Origin: Jeotgalibacillus marinus
GTDB taxonomy: Bacteria; Bacillota; Bacilli; Bacillales; Jeotgalibacillaceae
Direction of reading: 5' to 3'
DNA length: 64,000 bases
Assembly (NCBI RefSeq): GCF_040801915.1
Contig: NZ_JBFMIA010000011.1
Coordinates: 35,331-99,330 of the forward strand
Position 1 is the first letter of the stretch. Each line of letters starts with the position of its first letter. Below the pieces are notes generated by a model. That model did not search any database, was not told where the DNA came from, and saw only the letters and a list, made by a program, of their open reading frames with translations. The translations under genes and the position numbers were made by a program. Positions 51,523 through 59,584 of this stretch are shown here, piece after piece.

Positions 51523-51562
51523 AAAAAAACCGCGGCTTGGGACTCTAAGCCGCGGTTTTTTC
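51523..51562 (+). terminator. Terminator of alsT
   Basis: AAAACCGCGGCTT pairs with AAGCCGCGGTTTTTT across GGGACTCT, a perfect GC-rich stem. Confidence 0.95.
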
Positions 51563-51702
51563 TGTTGAAGTTAGCTTCTGTAACCAAGTCAAGCTAAAAA
51601 GAAATATAATGGCTTCTTTTAAATATTTGAAAGAAGATAACAGATTGAACACGTGGGAATGGGTGCTAATTTTGCTCCATCCACTTGATCCATTTCATCA
51701 AC

Positions 51703-52521
51703 TTAAAAAGACTGCATGAGTTCTTCTAAGAATGGTGACATGCCAGGGTTTGGTGGGATATGTTCAAGTGTGACGTCAAATCGTGGATCAGTGACATCAA
51801 AAAATGACTTGGCGATTGAGACATAGCCTGCTTGGTTAGGGTGAACATCGGTAGAATTCGGTAAAAAATCAATTCCGTTTTCATCAAAACCCCAAGCAAC
51901 ATCGATAAACGTTACATCACGTGCAGCTGCTTCATTCTCGATGATCGTATTAACCGTTTCTAGCATTTTTCTCACACCTTGTTGTTGTGTTTCAAGCACA
52001 TGTGGGTAAGGGAAGTAGTAGCCAATCGCGTAAATAGTGGCTGTTGGGTTAATTGCTTTTATTTCATCTAAAAGCTTTCCGTATTGAATGCGCATTTGAT
52101 TAAGAGCGAAATTTGCTGTTAGTTGGTTGTAGATAATGGTTTGACCTAAAGCATCTTGTTGGACAAGACCAAGTACGTTATTTGCGCCAGCAGACAAGGT
52201 AATCATCGTTGCTTGCTCGAGACCTTGACGAACTTCATCGTTTTCTAAAAGCTCTAAAATATGCGCAGTTGTAAAGCCAGGTACAGCAAAATCTTTTGAA
52301 AAGCCAGCGAGTAAACCGTTTTGAGCAAGTACATTTGCGATGATGTCGCTGTATCCCGCATCAAGTGATCCATTGGGGGTCGTACCTGCTGCAACTGAAT
52401 CACCAAGAGCTACATACACTTCAGGTGAAGCGAATGCTGCTTCTGCTTTTAAGTTTGACAATGGAAAAGCGAATAGAATTAAAGCAATACCCGCAATGAC
52501 AACTTTTTTATACACGTTCAT
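51703..52521 (-). CDS. Secreted SGNH/GDSL hydrolase
   Basis: 272 residues. Signal peptide KKVVIAGIALILFAFPLSNL followed by KAEA (cleavage about 27-29). Block I ALGDSVAAGTTPNG carries the nucleophile Ser; block III LSAGANNVLG the oxyanion Asn; block V DVHPNQAGY the Asp and His. Such enzymes are extracellular esterases or lipases. No wall anchor or extra domain is seen. The nearest purine-rich site, TTGGAG, is somewhat far from ATG 52521. It stands alone, divergent from ykqA. The 51563-51702 gap shows nothing clear. Confidence 0.88.
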   Translation of the reverse strand: MNVYKKVVIAGIALILFAFPLSNLKAEAAFASPEVYVALGDSVAAGTTPNGSLDAGYSDIIANVLAQNGLLAGFSKDFAVPGFTTAHILELLENDEVRQGLEQATMITLSAGANNVLGLVQQDALGQTIIYNQLTANFALNQMRIQYGKLLDEIKAINPTATIYAIGYYFPYPHVLETQQQGVRKMLETVNTIIENEAAARDVTFIDVAWGFDENGIDFLPNSTDVHPNQAGYVSIAKSFFDVTDPRFDVTLEHIPPNPGMSPFLEELMQSF

Positions 52522-52753
52522 TGTTCAATATTCAACTCCAATTCTGTTTGAAATTTATGTTGCCATCTTCCTAAAGTTTCCTTACTGTTAATGTATAGGA
52601 ATAAACAGGTTTTGTCACGAACGAGTACTTCGTCTTTTCTTTGTGAAAAAGAGTATTCACTGCCTAGAGAAAAGTATTTATCCTCCAATGGTGAGTAAAC
52701 GGTGGACCACCCCACACATCAACCACAAAACGGTTAATGAAAGGAGTAAAATA

Positions 52754-53608
52754 ATGAAGAATTTTGTCTTTGTTTATGGAACCCTGAGGAAACATGCTAA
52801 AAACCATTCGCTTATTCAAAATGAGGAATTAATTGCTTCGCAAGCTTGGGCTACAGGAGAGCTTTATGACTCCGAAAAAGGCTATCCTTTTTTTATACAT
52901 GAAAGCACGTCTCGCGTTTATGGCGAAGTATATGAAATTTACTCAGATAAATTTTCAAAAATTGATGAGTTAGCATCTGAACAAAATCATTACACTCGGA
53001 TGAAAATTGCGGTTTACACCGACCACTTAGGCGACATTGAAGTGTATACATACGTTAATAAAAAAGAACAAGTAACTGGTTTATCACCATTACGATATGG
53101 AGATTGGCTCGTTCATTTAGAGCTAGATCGCGATTGGCATACGTATTATGCATACGGCTCCTGCATGGACAGTGCTCGTTTCAAACTTGCACAAGTCGAT
53201 CATCTTTTTCTAGATCGAATTGGTGGAGGAACAGTTGATCGCCTCGAAATGAACTACTCATTATCTGTCCACGACGGAGGGCGAGCAAATATTATTGAAA
53301 CGGGTAACCAAGGAGAAGGTGTTCTCTATAAAGTTGGTAGAAAAGCCACTCAGTACTTATTCAAACGTGAAGGTGTAGATAACGGCTTGTACCGTCCGGC
53401 GATCATCGACGTAACAGTTAATGGCAGGATCTATGAAAAATCACTTACCTTCATTGTCCTCGATCCAAGCGATGAATGCGCACCACCTATGCATTACGCA
53501 ACCGAGATTGTTCGTGGTTCTAGGGGCGTTGTGTCTGAAATGTATCATCAAAAACTAATGAAAGATTTAAAAGTGAAATATAATATGGATGTTGCAGGAG
53601 ACGGATAA
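52754..53608 (+). CDS. ykqA: Two-domain gamma-glutamylcyclotransferase-like protein YkqA
   Basis: 284 residues with two copies of the GGCT/AIG2 fold: FVYGTLRKHAKNH at the start with YEIYSDKFSKIDELAS, and YYAYGSCMDSARFKLAQVDH from about residue 135. The second half carries GGGTVDRLEMNYSL. The YGTL/YGSC motifs are the family's substrate loop. Related enzymes cyclise gamma-glutamyl amines to 5-oxoproline; actual substrate here unknown. Closest remembered match is B. subtilis YkqA, of the same length. AAAGGAG before ATG 52754 decides the start; the frame is open from 52643. 53609-53917 shows no gene and no T-box. Confidence 0.88.
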   Translation: MKNFVFVYGTLRKHAKNHSLIQNEELIASQAWATGELYDSEKGYPFFIHESTSRVYGEVYEIYSDKFSKIDELASEQNHYTRMKIAVYTDHLGDIEVYTYVNKKEQVTGLSPLRYGDWLVHLELDRDWHTYYAYGSCMDSARFKLAQVDHLFLDRIGGGTVDRLEMNYSLSVHDGGRANIIETGNQGEGVLYKVGRKATQYLFKREGVDNGLYRPAIIDVTVNGRIYEKSLTFIVLDPSDECAPPMHYATEIVRGSRGVVSEMYHQKLMKDLKVKYNMDVAGDG

Positions 53609-53917
53609 AATCGTCTTCTTTTTAATTGTTTAGGAAATTAGTTTTTAGCTAGCTTCATTGTGAAATCCCAGCCCCTCTTACAAATATATCTAAATCAGAT
53701 TTCTCCATATCTCATGATCTCATGCTCTATTAGAGAGAAATTCGGCATTTACCCCAAATTACCCGTGTATGTTAGCGCTTTCACTCTTGATTCCCCACTA
53801 TAACTCACTCACTTTCTGTTTACCCTTGAAGTCAATTGAGTGCATGGTACGATTATAAACATGATAGAAATTAAACGAACAAAAACCGAACACGAATCAA
53901 AAGGAGCTGGAAAAACG

Positions 53918-54754
53918 ATGTCAACGAATTTACGAGTAGCTTTTATCGGTGCAGGAAATATGGCAGAGGCAATGATTTCAGGAATTGTCCAAACAGGGAT
54001 GTTAGCGCCTCACCAAATCGTTGCAACAAATAGAAACAATGAGGACAGGTTACTAGAACTGCACAATCGATATGGTATCCAAGGAATTGAACGAGACAAA
54101 GTCCAGCTATCTTCTTATGACGTGATCATTTTGGCGATGAAGCCAAAAGATGCTGAAAATGGTTTTCTATCCATTAAAGATGAGATAGTTCCTGAACAAG
54201 TCGTCATGAGCGTGCTTGCTGGGATTTCTACAGAATATATGGAAGAGATTTTACAAGATAGACAACAAGTGATTCGCGTCATGCCAAATACTTCAAGTAT
54301 GCTTCGTCAATCAGCAACAGCCATATCACCAGGCCAACACGTGACAATGAAAAACGTAAATGTGGCTAAAAGCTTACTTGCTTGTATTGGGGAAGTCTAT
54401 ATGATCGAAGAAGATCAAATGGACTTGTTCACAGGTATCGCCGGTAGTGGTCCCGCTTACTTTTATTATTTGATGGAACACATTGAAAAAACAGCTCTTG
54501 CAAATGGCATGAGTGCGATTCAAGCAAGAGAAATTGGGGCTCAAACGATTTTAGGTGCAGCAAAAATGATGATTGAACGAGAAGAATCACCAACACAACT
54601 TCGCCAAAACGTAACGTCGCCAAACGGTACAACAGCAGCGGGACTTGAAGCACTTGCACAGAACGGTGGCGGCAAAGCGATTAAAGCAGCTATTGAAGGT
54701 GCTATGAATCGTTCAAAAGAAATAACAAGTAAATTACAAAAAATCACAATTTGA
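53918..54754 (+). CDS. proI: Pyrroline-5-carboxylate reductase
   Basis: 278 residues. N-terminal NAD(P)-binding FIGAGNMAEAMISGI, VIRVMPNTSSMLRQSATAIS in the middle, and the C-terminal helix-rich domain with GIAGSGPAYFYYLMEH and NVTSPNGTTAAGLEAL, the diagnostic family signature. Reduces pyrroline-5-carboxylate to proline. AAAGGAG precedes ATG 53918; an earlier GTG at 53840 is poorly placed. Followed 67 bp later by proB and then proA, so a complete glutamate-to-proline route is encoded here. Length equals B. subtilis ProI. Confidence 0.95.
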   Translation: MSTNLRVAFIGAGNMAEAMISGIVQTGMLAPHQIVATNRNNEDRLLELHNRYGIQGIERDKVQLSSYDVIILAMKPKDAENGFLSIKDEIVPEQVVMSVLAGISTEYMEEILQDRQQVIRVMPNTSSMLRQSATAISPGQHVTMKNVNVAKSLLACIGEVYMIEEDQMDLFTGIAGSGPAYFYYLMEHIEKTALANGMSAIQAREIGAQTILGAAKMMIEREESPTQLRQNVTSPNGTTAAGLEALAQNGGGKAIKAAIEGAMNRSKEITSKLQKITI

Positions 54755-54821
54755 ATTTAAAGGACGACATACGAAGGAATATTTATCAGAAATATTTGAA
54801 ATCAGGAGCGGGAGTGGTAGC

Positions 54822-55949
54822 ATGACATCGGAAGATCAAAAGAGAGTGGTTATTAAAATAGGAAGCAGCTCACTAACGAGCCTCTCAGGTGATATTAGTA
54901 GAAGGAAGATGGAACGTTTAACAGATCAAGTCGTCCAGTTAAAAGATCAGGGACACGAAGTTGTACTTGTATCATCAGGAGCTGTCGCAGCTGGTTACCG
55001 TACACTTGGCTTTGTTTCTCGTCCAAGTTCATTACCCGAAAAACAAGCAGCAGCGGCAGTTGGGCAAGGACGCTTGATCGAATCATACGCTGAGCTATTT
55101 TCATCGCATGGCTATGCGGCTTCCCAAATTTTAATCACGCGTAGTGATTTTTCCGATGAAACACGTTACAACAATGTGAGAAATACAATTAATGTCTTGC
55201 TAGAGCGCGGTATTGTGCCAATCGTTAACGAAAATGATACGGTAACAACCGATCGCTTACGCTTTGGTGATAATGATACACTTTCAGCCAAAGTTGCCGG
55301 TCTTGTCGCATCTGATCAGCTAATCATTTTATCGGACATAGACGGCCTCTATAATGCAGATCCTCGTAAAGACCCATCTGCTGAACTTTTAAAAGAAGTA
55401 ACGGAAATTACAGAGGATATTGAAGACATGGCGGGAGAACCAGGTTCAGCTGTAGGAACAGGTGGCATGCGTTCTAAAATTGATGCATTTAAAATATCGA
55501 TGGCTTCTGGCATTCCCTCATTCCTCGGACGTTCGGGTGTTCACAATATCTTAATAGACGCTGTAAATGAAGAAGCTCGTGGAACGTATTTTGAAGTAAA
55601 AGAACCAGAATTAAATTTAAATCATAAACGTCAATGGATCGCATTTAACTCAGGTCCTGAAGGTGAAATACTTATTCAAGATGATGCGAAAACAGCGATC
55701 ATTGATGATAAGGAAAACCTTCATCCAAGTCAGATTTATCAAGTTAACGGCTACTTTAAAAAAGGATCAGTCGTGCGAATTCTTGACTTAAATAAAAATA
55801 AACTTGGTCTTGGTATGGTGAATTACTCTTCTACTGATTTGAAGAATTTTCAGCGAGAAAACGAAGAGCAAAGCGATTCAACCGTTGCAGTGGTGCACAG
55901 CGAATCATTTGTCTGTGAGCTCGAGGTTGCTATACCGATTGGAGTTTGA
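54822..55949 (+). CDS. proB: Glutamate 5-kinase
   Basis: 375 residues. The amino-acid-kinase domain begins KIGSSSLT, with VVLVSSGAVAAGYRTLGF, PIVNENDTVTTDRLRFGDND and GTGGMRSKIDAFKISMASG; a C-terminal PUA domain occupies about 280-375 (GPEGEILIQDDAKTAIIDD). Phosphorylates glutamate, the first and normally feedback-controlled step of proline synthesis. ATG 54822 follows AGGAGCGGGAG. No T-box leader is seen before proI or proB, unlike the amino-acid-controlled proBA of B. subtilis, so regulation by salt rather than proline starvation is conceivable. Confidence 0.96.
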   Translation: MTSEDQKRVVIKIGSSSLTSLSGDISRRKMERLTDQVVQLKDQGHEVVLVSSGAVAAGYRTLGFVSRPSSLPEKQAAAAVGQGRLIESYAELFSSHGYAASQILITRSDFSDETRYNNVRNTINVLLERGIVPIVNENDTVTTDRLRFGDNDTLSAKVAGLVASDQLIILSDIDGLYNADPRKDPSAELLKEVTEITEDIEDMAGEPGSAVGTGGMRSKIDAFKISMASGIPSFLGRSGVHNILIDAVNEEARGTYFEVKEPELNLNHKRQWIAFNSGPEGEILIQDDAKTAIIDDKENLHPSQIYQVNGYFKKGSVVRILDLNKNKLGLGMVNYSSTDLKNFQRENEEQSDSTVAVVHSESFVCELEVAIPIGV

Positions 55950-55983
55950 TCAAGAAAACACAAAAACTACAAGGAGTGATTAG

Positions 55984-57246
55984 GTGACGACAGTAGTTGA
56001 ACCAGTACATATAAAAGAACAGGCAAGACTAGCACAAATAGCTTCAAAAGAACTTGGACTTTTATCAACAGAAGATAAAAACGCAGCGCTTCATACAATT
56101 GCAGACCATTTAGATGCGAATGTAAGTAACATTATGGAAGGTAACAACCAGGATTTAGCGAATGGACGTAAAGCTTTGTATGACGAGGCGTATATGGACC
56201 GTCTAGCTCTAAACGAAGCACGCATCAAAGAGTTTGCTGAAGGTCTTCGGCAAGTAGCGAAACTGGACGATCCAACTGGAGAAATCGTGTCACAATGGAC
56301 ACTTGATAACGGCTTGGATGTTCAAACGGTTCGTGTTCCGCTTGGTGTGATCGGCATGATCTATGAAGCACGCCCGAACGTAACAGCAGATGCAACCGGA
56401 CTTGCACTTAAATCAGGGAATGCGATTGTACTAAAAGGTGGTTCGTCAGCGATTCACTCAAACCGTGCTATTGTAAAAGTGATGAAAGAGGCACTCATTT
56501 CAACGAAGATTTCTCAAGATGCCGTTCAATTTATCGATAGTACGGATCGCGTTGCCACTGAACAGCTTTTTACAATGAAAGAGCACATTGACGTGTTGAT
56601 TCCAAGAGGTGGTGGCAAGCTGATCCAAGCAGTCGTTAACCATGCGACCGTGCCTGTACTTGAAACAGGTGTTGGGAATTGCCACATCTATATCGACAAA
56701 GGTGCAGACGTTGACAAAGCGATTAACATCTTTATCAATGCAAAAACAGATCGTCCGGCCGTATGCAATGCAGCAGAAACATTAATCGTACATGAAGCAT
56801 TTTTAGCTGCTCATCAAGAGACGTTAATTGAAGCTTTCAATAAATATAACATTGGTGTATATGGTGACGACAAAGTATTGTCAGCGGTTCCAAACGCCAC
56901 TCGTGCTACAGAACAGCACTGGGCAGAAGAATTCTTGAGCTTAGACGTTGCTATGAAAGTTGTTTCAACTGTAGATGAAGCCATTGCACATATTGACGAG
57001 TATGGTACAAAACACTCAGAAGCCATTGTGACTGAAGATAAAGAAACAGCTAAACGCTTTAAGGGACTTGTCGATGCAGCAGCAATTTATCATAATGCAT
57101 CTACTCGTTTTACAGACGGAAGCGCGCTTGGCTTTGGTGCTGAAATTGGCATCTCAACACAAAAGCTACATGCAAGAGGTCCAATGGGCTTACAAGCACT
57201 AACAACAATTAAGTATGTAATGAGTGGAAATGGTCAAATCCGCTAA
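55984..57246 (+). CDS. proA: Glutamate-5-semialdehyde dehydrogenase
   Basis: 420 residues of the aldehyde dehydrogenase superfamily. VPLGVIGMIYEARPNVTADA, LKGGSSAIHSN, LIPRGGGKLIQ, the catalytic-Cys region DRPAVCNAAETLIVHE (Cys near 259) and FGAEIGISTQKLHARGPMGL are the ProA signatures. Reduces gamma-glutamyl phosphate with NADPH. GTG start 55984 with AAGGAG 9 nt upstream, 34 bp after proB. Last gene of the proline operon, closed by a strong bidirectional terminator. Confidence 0.97.
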   Translation: MTTVVEPVHIKEQARLAQIASKELGLLSTEDKNAALHTIADHLDANVSNIMEGNNQDLANGRKALYDEAYMDRLALNEARIKEFAEGLRQVAKLDDPTGEIVSQWTLDNGLDVQTVRVPLGVIGMIYEARPNVTADATGLALKSGNAIVLKGGSSAIHSNRAIVKVMKEALISTKISQDAVQFIDSTDRVATEQLFTMKEHIDVLIPRGGGKLIQAVVNHATVPVLETGVGNCHIYIDKGADVDKAINIFINAKTDRPAVCNAAETLIVHEAFLAAHQETLIEAFNKYNIGVYGDDKVLSAVPNATRATEQHWAEEFLSLDVAMKVVSTVDEAIAHIDEYGTKHSEAIVTEDKETAKRFKGLVDAAAIYHNASTRFTDGSALGFGAEIGISTQKLHARGPMGLQALTTIKYVMSGNGQIR

Positions 57247-57259
57247 GGTAGATTTTCAT

Positions 57260-57294
57260 AAAAAGAGGCAGCCATCATAGGCTGCCTCTTTTTA
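57260..57294. terminator. Bidirectional terminator after proA
   Basis: AAAAAGAGGCAGCC pairs with GGCTGCCTCTTTTT around ATCATA. Between convergent genes, with A- and T-tracts on both sides. The end of the leftward gene's stop lies 2 bp inside. Confidence 0.92.
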
Positions 57295-58788
57295 TACGTC
57301 TTTTTTAGAAAAAGTAACTGGTGCTTTACCAGAAGATGTATGGTGTTTTTTTTCGGTAAGATTATATTTAATATCAAAAAATTTCTTTGCAAGTTTTGGT
57401 AGAGATCCGTCAAACAGTTTCTCTCTCCAATATCCATCAGCCGCACGTTGCAAAGCACCCGCTTTTGTTGGATACGGGTAGACCATGCGTGACAGACTGC
57501 CGATTTTTTTCTTGTTTTTCATTGCAAACACAACCAATTGCATCCACTCACCGGCTTCTTTGCCTGCTGCATGTGCTCCTAAAATTGTACCTCGTTTGTC
57601 CGTAATAACTTTAACAAAACCTCTTGTTTCATGTGATGTAATAAATCGATCGACCTCGTTTAAATGAGCACGGTAAACCCGGTAGTTAATACCGGCTTCT
57701 TTTGTTTCTTGTTCAGTCTTACCTACGTGAAACACTTCAGGTGAGGTGAAGGTTACCCACGGTGTTTTATCGTGATTCAGCGAGTTTCTAAGCCCAAACA
57801 ACACATTTGAAACGACAGTTTTTGCTTCTTCACCAGCCGCATGTGTGAAAGGGAGGGTGTTGATCGTATCTCCAACAGCAAAAATATGAGATTGAGAAGT
57901 TCTGAACGAACGATCCACGTCGATAAAGCCTTTCACTGTTTGGACTCCTGCAATCGCTAATTCTAGAGAAGAAATGTTCGGTTTGCGTCCTGTGGCCACT
58001 AAAAGAGTATCCACTTGAACAGATTTTTCTGTAGCTCTACGATTTTCAACCGTTACGGAAATCTCGTCACCGCTCGCTGAAACTGTCTTCACAGTCGAAT
58101 TCAATTCAATCGTCATCTCTTCTTTTAACACGTTATACATAAACTTTGATATATCTTCATCGTCTTTGGCGAAGATCTTGTCGCCGCCTTCAAACACCGT
58201 CACATAGGATCCGAGCCTAGCAAAAGCTTGTGCCAGTTCTAACCCAATTGTACCGCCACCAATGACGCCCAAACGCTTAGGCAATTCAGGCAGATCAAAG
58301 ATCGTTTCATTTGTCACATACGACACACCACCCAGTCCATCAATAGGTGGAATAACAGGAGAAGAGCCTGTAGCGATAACTACTTTTTCAGCAAAAATGA
58401 CTTCATTTGATCCAATTCGTATTTCGTGAGGAGATTGAAAGCTAGCACCACCGAAATAAAGATCCACACCTAAGTCTGTAAAACGTTTGTTGCTATCATG
58501 CTCTTGTATGACCGCTTGGGGTGATTTAACATGTTCTTTCACACGATCAAAATTAAGCTCACCTGATAAAGTAAAACCGAATGATGAAGCTGTATTTTGC
58601 ATTGTATGTACGCGGTTTGCAGCATCAATAAGCGCCTTTGATGGTACACAACCATAGTGAAGACAATCGCCTCCAAGTGAATCTTGTTTTTCAATAAGTG
58701 CTGTTTTCGCTCCAAGACTAGCAGCACCTGCAGCAACTGTCATGCCAGCTGCACCACCACCAATAACAACAATTTGGTAACGTTCCAT
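57292..58788 (-). CDS. FAD-dependent pyridine nucleotide-disulphide oxidoreductase
   Basis: 498 residues from ATG 58788, with GGAGG 8 nt upstream; the frame extends to 58827 with no better site. FAD-binding GGGAAGMTVAAGAASLG, redox-active cysteines GGDCLHYGCVPSKAL (C-x4-C), NAD(P)-binding GVIGGGTIGLELAQAF, second FAD motif HIFAVGDT. The C-terminal dimer domain has TFTSPEVFHVGKTEQE and AHAAGKEAGEWMQL, as in mercuric-reductase-like proteins, but no N-terminal metal-binding domain or C-terminal CC, so Hg reduction is unlikely. Substrate unknown; relatives include soluble dihydrolipoamide dehydrogenase paralogues. Convergent with proA. Confidence 0.9.
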   Translation of the reverse strand: MERYQIVVIGGGAAGMTVAAGAASLGAKTALIEKQDSLGGDCLHYGCVPSKALIDAANRVHTMQNTASSFGFTLSGELNFDRVKEHVKSPQAVIQEHDSNKRFTDLGVDLYFGGASFQSPHEIRIGSNEVIFAEKVVIATGSSPVIPPIDGLGGVSYVTNETIFDLPELPKRLGVIGGGTIGLELAQAFARLGSYVTVFEGGDKIFAKDDEDISKFMYNVLKEEMTIELNSTVKTVSASGDEISVTVENRRATEKSVQVDTLLVATGRKPNISSLELAIAGVQTVKGFIDVDRSFRTSQSHIFAVGDTINTLPFTHAAGEEAKTVVSNVLFGLRNSLNHDKTPWVTFTSPEVFHVGKTEQETKEAGINYRVYRAHLNEVDRFITSHETRGFVKVITDKRGTILGAHAAGKEAGEWMQLVVFAMKNKKKIGSLSRMVYPYPTKAGALQRAADGYWREKLFDGSLPKLAKKFFDIKYNLTEKKHHTSSGKAPVTFSKKDV

Positions 58789-59025
58789 ATGAACTACCTC
58801 CATATAAAGAGCTGAGATTTTTTTCATTTATCAACTATATGTAAAAAATTATTCGTTCCTGTTTTGATTACTATTCGCTCCGTCAATTCGTGTTAATAAC
58901 GGCAATGGATCCGATTTTTTAACCCACTTAAAACAGCTCTCGTACGTTTGGTTTAACTTTATCAGAAAATAATCGCTTTGCAACAATTCAGCTTCAGTAA
59001 GTAGTATTCCAGGTGTAAACACGCT

Positions 59026-59206
59026 CCTTGGAGAGTGGCGTGGAACCGATACATATGATAAAAAAGGACAACATCATCGACAGGTAAAGTCTGTCCAAAA
59101 TGAAGTTGGCTTCATTCATCAGTTGTTTGGAATTACAGCATAAACGGTCATCAGAATCGGTTATATGGCTCTATGTCCCTGCCAGAACGATTCTTGCACC
59201 AACACG
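59026..59206 (+). mobile_element. Second internally deleted IS6-family relic (right end)
   Basis: CCTTGGAGAGTGG, then CATATGATAAAAAAGGACAA, GTCTGTCCAAAATGAAGTT and TTTGGAATTACAGCATAAA match the IS6-type element at 63083-63934 (compare 63395-63410 and 63780-63873), with the part between deleted. It ends in TTGCACCAACACG, a degenerate right terminal repeat. The surrounding 58830-59025 and 59207-59300 stretches show nothing else. Confidence 0.75.
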
Positions 59207-59318
59207 TTTTGTTAATGCTATCGTATATCTAACATTGCTCTCTTCACATAATTTCTAAATACGACAATATTACTTTACTAAAATTATGTGTTTCATTTTA
59301 ACCGATAATCATATACAA

Positions 59319-59324
59319 TATAAT
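59319..59324 (+). promoter_or_regulatory. -10 element upstream of the thiC riboswitch
   Basis: TATAAT 20 bp before the THI-box; the -35 region is poor (TTTTAA). Confidence 0.5.
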
Positions 59325-59343
59325 CTAAATCAAATAGACATAA

Positions 59344-59445
59344 CTAGGGGAGTCCAATAAGTTGGGCTGAGAATGAAACGCGTTGAAGTTTCTTGACTCT
59401 TGGGACCTGATCTGGCTCATACCAGCGTGGGGAAGTTAGCACAAT
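59344..59445 (+). ncRNA. TPP (THI-box) riboswitch
   Basis: All THI-box blocks occur in order: AGGGGAGTCC, GGGCTGAGA, CTTGGGACCTGATCTGG, CTCATACCAGCGTGGGGAAG. It binds thiamine pyrophosphate in the nascent leader and, with the terminator at 59478-59511, shuts off thiC when thiamine is sufficient. An extra stem (AACGCGTTGAAGTTTC) sits between the blocks, as is common. Confidence 0.97.
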
Positions 59446-59477
59446 CTTCAATGCAATACTACTTCTGCATACATATT

Positions 59478-59511
59478 AGCCGGTCTCACCATTTATGGGG
59501 CCGGCTTTTTC
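59478..59511 (+). terminator. Expression-platform terminator of the TPP riboswitch
   Basis: AGCCGG pairs with CCGGCT (inner pairing CCAT/ATGG extends it), followed by TTTTT, 33 bp after the aptamer and 74 bp before thiC. Confidence 0.85.
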
Positions 59512-59584
59512 ATATAGTTTTGCAAGCTTTTCCACTTGTTATGTTCTGAATCTCGTCCATTATGTTCAAAAAAAGGAGAGATTT

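Noticed and set aside
52518..52715. 65-codon minus-strand frame overlapping the GDSL hydrolase start
   Set aside because: Its GTG start lacks a binding site and the sequence shows no domain; it could be the leader of the hydrolase mRNA. Not strong enough to call.
53609..53917. T-box leader for proI
   Set aside because: No AGGGTGG-type T-box sequence and no terminator/antiterminator pair found.
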